Positions 16,764-26,500 of a stretch of DNA of 64,000 bases are shown here, one piece after another; positions within the stretch are counted from its first letter, which is position 1, and every line of letters begins with the position of its first letter. The stretch is taken from positions 62,001 through 126,000 of the forward strand of contig NZ_JHEG04000002.1 of assembly GCF_000760695.4 (NCBI RefSeq). The letters run 5' to 3'. The notes below the pieces were generated by a model. The model made no database searches. It worked only from the letters and a program-made list of their open reading frames with translations, and was not told where the DNA came from. The stretch is from Tolypothrix bouteillei VB521301 (GTDB lineage Bacteria; Cyanobacteriota; Cyanobacteriia; Cyanobacteriales; Nostocaceae). The translations under genes were made by a program, and so were the position numbers.

Positions 16764-17303
16764 ATGAAATGTACTTTATTAATTCCTTTTGCTTTAGCTA
16801 CCTTTCTTGTAAGCTGTAATAGTTCTTCATCAAAATCAGCAAGCAATCACCAGTATAAATACGTTGCTACAGATAAAAGTTATACTGCTGAATTTCCTGC
16901 TAAACCCACAGAACATCCTCGCTCTACTCAAACGCAATTAGGTAAAATCAATTATGTAATGGTTTCTTATCAGGATAACATTAACCATCGAATTTATAGT
17001 ACCTTCAATATGAAATTTCCTGTTAATCCAAATCATTTTGATGTGGAACAAGGCTTAAAAAATGGTCTCGAAGCAGCAACAAAAATTAGTAATTCTACTA
17101 TTACGAGTGAAAATAAAATTACCTATAAAAGTTATCCTGGCAGAGAAGTTACCATACATTTTAAAGGTAGTATTACTGGTAAAGCTAGATTGTTTATAGA
17201 TCCTAAAGGACCGACCTTGTATCAAGCATTCGCGATCGCAAAAGATGGGAATGTCAATTCTCCAGAAATAGAAAATTTTCTAAATTCTTTAAATATTAAA
17301 TAA
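16764..17303 (+). CDS. Hypothetical lipoprotein
   Basis: 179 residues. The N-terminus MKCTLLIPFALATFLVSC is a lipoprotein signal peptide with Cys18 in a lipobox, so the mature protein should be lipid-anchored outside the cytoplasmic membrane. The rest (YTAEFPAKPTEHPRSTQTQ, MVSYQDNINHRIYSTFNMKF, LYQAFAIAKDGNVNSPEIEN) is a single alpha/beta domain like those of other small uncharacterised cyanobacterial lipoproteins. I do not recognise a specific family. Monocistronic by position. Confidence 0.75.
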   Translation: MKCTLLIPFALATFLVSCNSSSSKSASNHQYKYVATDKSYTAEFPAKPTEHPRSTQTQLGKINYVMVSYQDNINHRIYSTFNMKFPVNPNHFDVEQGLKNGLEAATKISNSTITSENKITYKSYPGREVTIHFKGSITGKARLFIDPKGPTLYQAFAIAKDGNVNSPEIENFLNSLNIK

Positions 17304-17402
17304 AAGCTTTTCTATGTCCAAATACTGTTTAAGTCATGACCATGGTAACAAATAAGCGTGCAATTAACAGCTCAAATTTGGAAGCATCCAAGTAATGGAT
17401 GA
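17301..17402 (+). promoter_or_regulatory. Leader-like sequence before an orphan CRISPR repeat
   Basis: Bases 17302-17372 share blocks with 19955-20032 (AAAAGCTTTT, CCAAATACTGTTT, GGTAACAAATAAGC, CAATT-ACAGC). Both copies sit on the 5' side of repeats of the same CRISPR family. A duplicated sequence in that position is best explained as a CRISPR leader. Confidence 0.5.
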
Positions 17403-17439
17403 CTTTCAAATCAATGAAACACGCTTGCGGGATTGAAAC
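17403..17439 (+). CRISPR. Single orphan CRISPR repeat
   Basis: One 37-nt copy of the same repeat as at 14811, with CCCGC changed to CACGC in the stem's left arm. No second repeat follows within 500 bases, so this is a lone remnant. It follows a leader-like sequence shared with the array near 20.2 kb. Confidence 0.75.
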
Positions 17440-17935
17440 ATAACCTGTCGTGTCGAGTAAATAAATTGTCCTATCTTTTCAAAGTAAAGGTATAAGATTC
17501 GTTGGTTTCCTCGCAATTGATAAACTTAGAAATTACTATTTTAAGAGTAGCAAGACCCGTTACAGACTTAATCAAATCCTGTACGTTCTTACGATTCAGA
17601 AAAATATTAATCTTTTGGTACTTTTGGTTGTTTGAAGTTAACATTATTCTAGGTTTGTAATAGTTATAATTCGATTGTATTCGATAAAAAGCCCTGTAAT
17701 TGGTTGTTACATGGCTTTTTAGTCTCTATTCAAATTATTGACTATCTAACAACATACTCTAAACATCATATTAAATTCATTCAACTTTCAGGAGTTAAGC
17801 TGGTATGACTCTACTACGCACTGGTGTTTGAATTTTAATATTTTTTTTAGACTTGAAAAAATAAAAAAATATTTTTTGATGTAAAATTTTAACTTGAGAA
17901 GAATTTAATGACTTAATAAATTAACAATATAGGAA
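17440..17935. other. Intergenic region between orphan CRISPR repeat and secreted-protein gene
   Basis: About 500 A/T-rich bases. The terminator at 17685-17720 is the only clear structure. The promoter of the gene at 17936 should lie in the last 150 bases; AGGA at 17931-17934 is close to its ATG. Confidence 0.5.
17685..17720. terminator. Strong intrinsic terminator, possibly bidirectional
   Basis: AAAAAGCC-C-TGTAA pairs with TTACA-T-GGCTTTTT across a short loop, with A-run and T-run on the two sides. It lies between the lipoprotein gene region and the secreted-protein gene and can stop transcription on either strand. Confidence 0.75.
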
Positions 17936-18535
17936 ATGCAAAAGTCATCTGTCCGTGAACATTTGATAGCGGGAATTGCTTTTTGTTGTGGTGTCGTAGC
18001 AACAAGTATCATATCCGTTTCTCTACCACAAGCTGTCGCACAAAGAACATCAAGAGAAACATTAGTAGCTCAATCAGTAGTTAATGAAGAAAACGATTTG
18101 AAGTTTGAATCACGCGGTTGTCAAAGGACAAAACCCACACAAGTGAGTTGTGATGTTTTAATTACCAATATAGGTAAGGAACGTCAAACTCTGAGATTTG
18201 CTGTTAGCCCTAATTATGACCCAATTAGAACAAATGCTATCGATACTTCTGGTACTGTGTACACCGCCCAAACAATACAATCTGGCTCAGGTCTTACTGG
18301 GGGGTCTAAAGGTACGGAGTATTTTAATATCAACTTAGCTGTTAATATCCCCACAAAAGTCACATCCACCTTTGAAATTCCACAAGAAATTACTAATTTA
18401 GCTGCTTTAGATGTAGGTTATATGAATAACGGTGGTAGCTCTACAAAAACGGCTATTCCCAATATCGGTAAGATAGCGTCTAATTCAGCATCTACGAAAA
18501 ATCCATGTCCACCCAGTTCCACCCGCACCCAATAA
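17936..18535 (+). CDS. Hypothetical secreted or membrane-anchored protein
   Basis: 199 residues. Residues 8-36 form a signal peptide or anchor (LIAGIAFCCGVVATSIIS, then AVAQ, a plausible cleavage site). The mature part (SRGCQRTKPTQVSCDVLITN, GKERQTLRFAVSPNY, VNIPTKVTSTFEIPQEITNL) looks like an all-beta domain with two cysteines that could pair. I do not recognise the family. The C-terminal 30 residues are rich in Ser, Thr and Asn and probably disordered. It is convergent with the diguanylate cyclase gene. Confidence 0.7.
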   Translation: MQKSSVREHLIAGIAFCCGVVATSIISVSLPQAVAQRTSRETLVAQSVVNEENDLKFESRGCQRTKPTQVSCDVLITNIGKERQTLRFAVSPNYDPIRTNAIDTSGTVYTAQTIQSGSGLTGGSKGTEYFNINLAVNIPTKVTSTFEIPQEITNLAALDVGYMNNGGSSTKTAIPNIGKIASNSASTKNPCPPSSTRTQ

Positions 18536-18598
18536 AGGTAACAACATTAATCAACTCACAAGAGCGATCGCTTTGATTGCTACTTATTTCACTAAATT

Positions 18599-19546
18599 TT
18601 AAGTATCTGCAACCACCTGGTTACGCCCAAAGTTTTTAGCTTGATAAAGTGCCTTATCAGCGCGTTGGATAATAACATTAACGGTTTCATCCTCTAATTT
18701 GTGTGTAGCCACTCCAATACTCACTGTTATGAATATCTGTTGTTCTTGCGTCAAAATACCCGTCGTTTCAACGTTCTCTCGTATACGCTCAGCCACCAGA
18801 ACTGCTGCATCACTATCTGTTTCTGGCAGAAGTACCATAAATTCTTCACCACCTATTCTGCCAAAAAAATCTACACTTCGCAGACAATTCAAAACAGTTT
18901 GTGCCATGACGATAAGCACTTCATCTCCAATCATGTGACCATATGTATCGTTAATTTTCTTGAAATAGTCAATATCTATCATTATGACAGTAAAAGGATG
19001 ATGATAGCGACGAGAGCGGTTGAATTCTTGCTCTACTAAAGTGAATAAATAACGACGGTTCCACACTCCAGTCAACGAATCGGTGTGAGCTAATCTTTCT
19101 AACTCTTGAATCAATTCCTTTTGCTGGTGCAGTAATTTTTTCAATTCCTCTCGCGCAGATTTCAACTCTATATGTGTCCGTACACGGGCAAGAAGTTCTA
19201 GACCTTCAAACGGTTTAGTGATGTAATCAACCGCTCCTTTTTCAAAGGCTTGTACTAGATGCTCTTGCTCATTACTAGCGGTGAGAAAAATAATTGGAAT
19301 CTCAGCTAAATCTGGAGCGGTTTTGACTTTAGAGCATACTTCCAAGCCATTCATCTGTGGCATCATCAAGTCCAACAGAATTAAATCGGGCTTTACTACT
19401 TGAAGAAGCTTTAAAGCTTCGAGTCCGTTAGAGGCTAGGGTAACTTTGTAACCAACTTGCTCTAAGTGCGTTGCAATAAGTTGTAAATTGTCATAGAAGT
19501 CATCAACAACTAAAATTAAGTGATTTTTTGGCTTGAACAGTCTCAT
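18599..19546 (-). CDS. Response regulator with GGDEF diguanylate cyclase domain
   Basis: 315 residues. The receiver domain (about 9-125) has the acidic pair VVDD and the phospho-acceptor Asp59 in LILLDLMMPQ. After a coiled linker (130-152), the GGDEF domain (about 153-313) has an active GGEEF motif at 232-236. An inhibitory RxxD site (RSVD, 223-226) lies five residues upstream of it. It should make cyclic di-GMP when phosphorylated and be product-inhibited. Its cognate kinase is not adjacent. No membrane segments. Confidence 0.93.
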   Translation of the reverse strand: MRLFKPKNHLILVVDDFYDNLQLIATHLEQVGYKVTLASNGLEALKLLQVVKPDLILLDLMMPQMNGLEVCSKVKTAPDLAEIPIIFLTASNEQEHLVQAFEKGAVDYITKPFEGLELLARVRTHIELKSAREELKKLLHQQKELIQELERLAHTDSLTGVWNRRYLFTLVEQEFNRSRRYHHPFTVIMIDIDYFKKINDTYGHMIGDEVLIVMAQTVLNCLRSVDFFGRIGGEEFMVLLPETDSDAAVLVAERIRENVETTGILTQEQQIFITVSIGVATHKLEDETVNVIIQRADKALYQAKNFGRNQVVADT

Positions 19547-19954
19547 AAAAATTAGGCTAACAATTCATTTATAGAATCCTATCAACCAAGATTGATGATG
19601 GGTATATGATAATTTTCAAAAGACTATTTTAGTTGTAGGCTTTAAATATATTTAAGAAAATTGGGTTCCGATTGTATCTAAAGACTTAAATAGTCAGATT
19701 AAAAAACCTGTCAGAAGTAGTTTGACATTTCTTCTGAAAAAGTCTATCAGCAAATAAAAGCACTTTGGAAACAGTTAAAAAGGAGTAAAAAAGAACTTGT
19801 ATTGGCAACGACCATCCAAATAAACCAGATTTGCCAGATTGAATCTAAAGTATTTCGTCATTGACTACTTGAGATAGCGAAATGTAGTACGCTACTATCT
19901 CCTGGTGTGCGTTTTTTATTAGCCTGATGTCGTCAAACTCTTAAATCTTCTATC

Positions 19955-20032
19955 AAAAGCTTTTATATTTCCAAATACTGTTTGACCAAGCGTGAGCGAT
20001 CGCGGTAACAAATAAGCTACAATTGACAGCAG
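19955..20032 (+). promoter_or_regulatory. Second leader-like sequence before the degenerate CRISPR array
   Basis: It shares several 10-14-base blocks with 17302-17372, which also precedes a repeat of the same family. GCAACAAATAAGG near 20130 repeats part of it once more. The shared, non-coding sequence 5' of the repeats fits a CRISPR leader. Confidence 0.5.
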
Positions 20033-20146
20033 TTTTCATCTAAATAAACCATACCCTTTGTAAGGGAGCAAGCAAGACCGCTGATTTGGTACGCAAGACA
20101 ATTACTAAAGTCTTCGAGGAACCGCGATGGCAACAAATAAGGATCT

Positions 20147-20322
20147 GTAATGCTAGAATGAAACCCGTTCACGGGATTGAAACATCGCCTACAAGAGAGA
20201 ATCAGAAATGCACCCCGACTTTCAAATAAATGAAACCCGTTCACGGGATTGAAACGTCGATGGTTCCCAAGGAACGTACTCCTTGGATTTTATCTTTCAA
20301 ATAAATGAAACCCGTTCACGGG
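20147..20322 (+). CRISPR. Degenerate CRISPR array, one intact and two damaged repeats
   Basis: The intact 37-nt repeat is 20219-20255. The first copy (20147-20183) has a decayed 5' part, and the last (20294-20322) breaks off after CACGGG. Spacers are 20184-20218 (35 nt) and 20256-20293 (38 nt). The stem reads CCCGT-TC-ACGGG, whereas the array at 14.8 kb reads CCCGC-TT-GCGGG. The changed bases compensate, so pairing is kept. No cas genes are in the window. Confidence 0.85.
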
Positions 20323-20595
20323 TCTTGCCTCTTACTGGCTTGTGTTTAAGCTGAATTTTAGGAAACTGACAAATTTGTTTGACCTTACAGCGATACGATA
20401 GTTTCACCCGTTTGGTTTCCCGGATGACGGGGGCGAAGCAGCATCGACCATAATATATGAAATTTCCTATAAATTCAAGTCAGCACAATAGCACGAAATG
20501 TCACCTGTGCAATGACTCTTACTTTTAATAACAGAAAGCCGTTAGAAAACACAGTTTACATATACTTAATGATGGCAAACTAAGTTCCGGTATTC

Positions 20596-23500
20596 CTAAG
20601 TTAAGTTGATAAAATCATTGGCGCTGATTAAACTAGAGTTAACATTGCTTAAAGTGACCAAGACCTCATTTGTAGAAGTTATCCGAATGGAAGTACCATT
20701 ACTGCTGTTAGTCACAGTCAAAGCCTCATAAGTTAATCCCAGGGATAAACCTAACTTGTCAATACCATCTTCAAAGCCATAGATAATATCAGTACCCCGA
20801 CTCGGAGCGAGAACATAAGTATCTGCACCGCCTCCACCATAGAGATCGTCGTTACCTGCACCCCCATTGAGAACGTCATTACCCATACCACCGTGCAGGC
20901 TATCGCTACCACTACCACCTTTAAGGATATCGTTACCTTGTGCGCCCCCATAAAGAGAGACGCTACCCAGAGTGAATGCTGAAGCATCAATGGTGTTGTT
21001 ACTGTCGCCACCAATCAGTGTTGCCGTTTCAATGTTTTTGAGGATATCAGTTCCACGACCAATGAGTTGTGTGTTCGTTAGAACAAAGTTAACATCAGCA
21101 ACTTCTTGGATTCGATCGATACCATCACCACCGTCGAGAGTATCATTGCCCGTACCACCACATAAAAAGTCATTGCCAGCACCACCGTTAAGGACATCGT
21201 TACCATCGTTCACAGACAGATAGTCATTGCTTGCACCACCGTAGAGTTGGTCATCGCCGGCTCCACCGTTGAGGGTATCATTTCCGTCCTGCCCAAATAG
21301 GGAGTCATTGCGACTACCACCAGTTAGGGTATCGTTACCAGCACCACCATCAAGAGAGACTCTACCTAAAGTGAATGTCGCAGTATTTATGATATTGTCA
21401 CTACTACCACCACTGAGTCTTACTTCTTCAATATTTATAAGTACGTCTGTACCAGCCCCAAAAAGTTGCGTGTTTGTGAGGGTAAAGTTAACATCTGCTG
21501 ATTCGTTAACATAATCAAAGCCGTCACCACCGTCCAAGATATCATTACCCGCACCACCAAACAGAGAGTCATCGCTAGCGCCACCGTTGAGGATGTCATT
21601 TCCATCTTGCCCGTATAGATGGTCATAGTTTGCATCACCGTTCAGGGTATCATTACCAGCAGCACCGTAGAGGTAATCATATCCTTCATAGCCATAAATA
21701 ACGTCATCACCTAGACTTCCGGTAATATTGTCGTTACCTGAGTTACCATATAGGATATTTACGGTGCCATTACGGATAACCGTAACGGTTTGCGTAGCAC
21801 TGGCGGTCTTTTGAGTGAATGTCATGGCAACAGCATTTTCATAGTTGCTTTGTGGAGCCCTGAAAACGCCATTAGCTGGAGTGTAGCTGTAATAATCGCT
21901 CTGACCAAGATAGTTACCGCGATCGCTATCTATGGTGAGAGATGTAGTAGCAGCAGCAGTAACGAGCGAGGTATTTTCAGACACCAGATAATGGTAAGTG
22001 ACATTGTTGTTGCTAGAATCGGTTCTGGGGGTAAACAAGTAGTTTAAGTTAATATTGCCAGTACGAGCTTGAAATCCATCTACGGCAATCTGATAAGTAG
22101 TTCCAGCTGTCGCTGCAAAGTTCACGCGACTGGCAACATTTCCGTTACCAATATCATCGTTAGCAATTATACGGGTCAGACCGTTGACGGTAACACCTGT
22201 GTACGCAGAAAGGAAAGTGTCAAAAGAACTACCAATAGTATCAAATACTACGTTACCAGAAGATGGTGCTGTCCAACTCCACCAAACAGAGTTGGTTGTT
22301 CCCGATTGCACTGGCTCGCCAAATTCGCCTGAGCTTCCCACATTACTGCCAGTACTGCTGCCCGAAGTTCCAGAAAGCACAATCCGGTTTTCAAAGTTGT
22401 CATTCCCGGTATTTTCGCTAACATCGTTGAGGTTAACGGTCACAGCTTGTGCGCTGCTTCTAATGGTGCCATCGCTGACAGTAACTTGTAATTGAAAACT
22501 GGGGCTGCTCTCAAAGTCGATATCGTTGCTGTCGTTGACTGTAATTTGTCCGGTGTTGGGATTGATGCTGAAAGCAGCTTGACCATCGCGATCGCGGTCT
22601 AAATTACCTGCTGTAATTATCCAGTTGGAGAAGGTGGTGCTATCTGGGTCAGTAGCAACGACAGTGCCCACAACCGTTCCCATAATAGCGTTTTCATTCA
22701 CTCTAAAACTTTGATTGGCTGTAATAATTGGAGCATCGTTAACAGGATTAACGATAATTGATGCTGTATCAGTAGCAGTACTGAAGGCCGTGGTACCACC
22801 GTTAGTATTTGTGTTAGCAGTACCGCCGTTAGTGCCACTGGTTCGATCCCAAGCGCGGAAAGTTATAGCGTTAGTGATGGTGCCGTGATAGTTGGGGTTG
22901 GGTTGGAAATAAATACGGGTATTGGGATCTCCTGCTAAGAGCCGAGCGCTGCTGTCAGACACATTACCCAAGCTGTACCAGTTTGCTCCATTGTCAGTGC
23001 TGTAGTGCCAAGTACCATTAGTCGTGTTGGTATTGGTGAGGGCGATACCAGTTAATGCTTCACGATTTGCGTCAGTCACGTTTCTCCCCAAACTGACGAT
23101 CGAGGAAACTAACGTTCCAACTGCTCCGGAAGGGGTGTTAGCATCTTCATTCACAGACCCTAGGGTGACGGTGGTGTCAGTTAGGGTGGGTGCTGCGTTA
23201 ATACTGGGAGGGGTAGGGATAAAAGAATAGTTTAAAGTAATATTGCCTGTACTGCGTTGATATCCATCGACGCTGATATGGTAGGCTGTTCCGGCTGTCA
23301 CGGCAAAGGTCACCCGACTGGCAGTACTTCCACTGATATCATCGTTAGCAGCAACAAGGGCCAAACTATTGATGGAATTCCCCCTGTAAACAGAAAGGTA
23401 AGTGTCAAAAGAACTACCAACAGTCTGGAATGTGACATTACCAGAGGATGGAGCAATCCAACTCCACCAAACAGAGTTAGTTGTCCCTGATTGGACTGGT

Positions 23501-26500
23501 TCTCCTAATTCACCTGTAGCTGCTAAATTGTTGCTAGTACTGGTACCCGAGTTGCCAGAAAGTACAATTCGGTTCTCAAAGCTGTCATTTGTCGTAGTTT
23601 CCGTGAGGTCGTTAAGATTAACCGTGACATTCGACACGTTGCTCGCAGCCACGCCATCGCTGACAGTGACTTGCAACTGAAAACTGGGGTTGCTCTCAAA
23701 GTCGAGTTCATCGCGATCGCTCACCGAAATTTGTCCGCTACTAGAGTTAATGCTGAAGGCTGTTTGACCATCACCATCGCGGTCTAAATTACCTCCTGTA
23801 ATTTTCCAGTTAGAGAGGGTGGTGCTATCTGGGTCAGTAGCAACAACTGTGCCTGCGACTGTTCCTACAGGAGCATTTTCATTGACTCTGAAAGTTTGAT
23901 TGGGCGCGATGACAGGGGCATCATTGATGGCAGTCACATTAACAATTTTAGTTACGGCAGTACTGGTACCGCCATCACCATCAGTTAAGACAAAACTTAC
24001 GCTACGTGGAGTTGTGGAGGGATTGTCTGAAACATTGGCGAAGGTGATGTTGTTAATTAAAGCTTGTACGGCTGTTGCGGTAGCGTTATCATTAAAAGCG
24101 ATCGTCAGAGGAATTGTGCCCGTACCACCACTAAAAGTACCAATTTCAATTGCATTGTAAAGAACAGTATTTCCGACAATCCTGATGAGATTCGATCCTG
24201 TTCCTTGATGGCGAATGGCTAGGCGATCGTCTGCAGTACCTCCAATACTGAAACTAACAGTTAGCGTACCTGTATCAAAATTTGGTGAGTCTGTGTCTGT
24301 GACAGTCGCGCGATCGGCAATGTTGATGGGAGAGATATTTTCTATGTATGAGGAGGGGATTGTTCCCAAGTTGATGTTAGGTGCTTGATTCTCAACTCTT
24401 AAGGTGACTGTCGCAATATTAGAATTAGCGATGCTATCAGTCGCACGGTAAGTAAAAGTATCAATGCCAGTAAAACCAGAGTTGGGAGTGTAATCAAAGG
24501 AACCATCACGGTTGAATATTAAGCGACCGTGTAAAGGACCGGAGACAAGAATTGCTTGTAATTGTTGGCTGTCTCGATCGGTGTCATTACTAAGTACACC
24601 ACGAGGTAGATAATCGTTGTATGTAACCTGACCGTGTAAAACACCTATATCACCAGGGCTTTTTTGCTCAAAGGTGGCATCAAGAAGCTTTACAGTGTCA
24701 TCAGCACCATAGAGAATTCGGTTGATAGTAAATTGCCCGGTCAGAGTATTGTTACCGCGCCCGTCTCCACTTATTGATAAACCGGGCTGATTGTTATCTT
24801 GGAATGGAAAACGGACTGCGTTTGTATACGTTGTTCCTGCTGTTAGTGGAGCGTTAAATGGAGCCGCAAATCCCAGATCCCAGGAATGACCACCGGGTCT
24901 CTGTTCGCTATAACTTATTCGTATAGCATTGTTGCTTGAGGGATTTGTTGGATAAGCACGCCTAGCTAAAAAATTCCCACCAGTACGAGTGAAGTTGTAG
25001 TAATTGCCTTGACCAACAAAAGTTCCGCCTGCTCGATCGTCTATGATTAAGGCTGTAACACTAGCAGCAGTGGAAAATGACGTGTTTGCTGCCAAAGTAT
25101 AGGTGTCATTTGTTGCGACAGGTGCTCGATTGGTTGCTGTCACCGTAATTGTTGCAGTGTCTGTCGCAGTACTAAAGGCAGTCATCCCACCATTGGTTGT
25201 AGTGTCAGATGTTCTACCGTTGCTACCACTGGTTCTATCCCAAGCACGGAAAGCGATCGCATTGTTAATATTGCCGTTAAAGTTAGCGTTAGGCTGGAAG
25301 TAGATGCGCGTGTTTGCATCTGCGGCTAGTAAGCGAGCATTGCTGTTAGAAACTGCACCTAAAAGATTCCAGTTTGTACCGTTATTTGTGCTGTAGTACC
25401 AAGTGCCGTTAGTGGTACTGGCTGTGGTAATTGCGATCCCCGTAACTGCATTGCTATCGCGATCGCTAACGTTTGTTCCCAAATTTACCAGAGATGACAC
25501 CAAAGTCCCAACTGTTCCAGAAGGAACGCCAGCGTTTTCATTAACTGAATTGAGGGTAACAAGAGTATCGCTAAGAGTTGGAGCCGTGTTATAGGTTTGG
25601 TTGGAACTTGTCCCTAAGTATCGTACTAGGGCAAAGTCACCGTAACTACCGCCTGCAACAACAATATTACCATCGGGTTGAATAACAACACTTTTACCTC
25701 CATCATCGCTCCAGTTACCACCAATGGGTGTGCTAACCCAACCACTACTACCAAAGCTATTATCTAAAGTGCCATTTACGTTGTAACGTGCTACCGCAAA
25801 GTTCTTCTGGTTACCATCCCAAGTGTATCCAGCAACAACAATTTTACCATCCGGTTGAATGGTAGCAGATTCTACACCAGCGCCATTCGTGCTACTGCCA
25901 ATTCGTGTGAGAACTTTACCGCCACTACCAAAAGTGTTATCCAATGTGCCGTTGGCGTTGTATCGTGCTATGCCAAAACCAAAGTTAGCACTTCCTGCTA
26001 CTACAATCTTGCCATCAGGCTGAATGGCAACACTATGACCGTAGTCATAGTTGTTATCAAAGTCTGTGACAACTTTACCCCCATTACCAAAATTAGTATC
26101 TAGACTGCCATTAGTGTTGTAACGTATAAGAGCAAAGTTAGCGTCATTGATATTAGAGCCTGTATTGCTGTTGAGGGTTGCGCCTGTGACTAGTATCTTG
26201 CCGTCTAATTGAATAGCAAGACTAGAAGACAAATCGTGGAAATTACCTAATGGTGTAATAACTTTGCCACCAGTACCAAAGCTGGTGTCCAGACTGCCAT
26301 CAATGTTATAACGTGTTAGAGCAAAGTCATATTTACTACCATTGTGACTGGACCCCGTAACGACAATCTTACCGTCTGATTGAAGAGCGACACCCATACC
26401 CTCATCGTCTAGAGTTCTGACAAGAGTTTTGACTGTGCCACCATTACCAAAGCTGGTGTCTATAGTACCATTACTGTTGTAACGTGTTAGGGCAAAGCAG

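Larger units (their letters stand above)
19547..20595. other. Gene-free region holding a CRISPR remnant
   Basis: About 1050 bases without a convincing gene. It contains a leader-like sequence (19955-20032) and the degenerate CRISPR array at 20147-20322. The rest is A/T-rich with no reading frame that I can assign. A 75-codon minus-strand frame at 20017-20244 crosses the repeats and was not accepted. Confidence 0.6.

Noticed and set aside
20017..20244. 75-codon minus-strand frame
   Set aside because: It runs through CRISPR repeats and spacers.
21269..25594. Several plus-strand frames of 60-103 codons inside the RTX gene
   Set aside because: They are antisense shadows of GGAGND- and cadherin-type repeats with no independent protein character.
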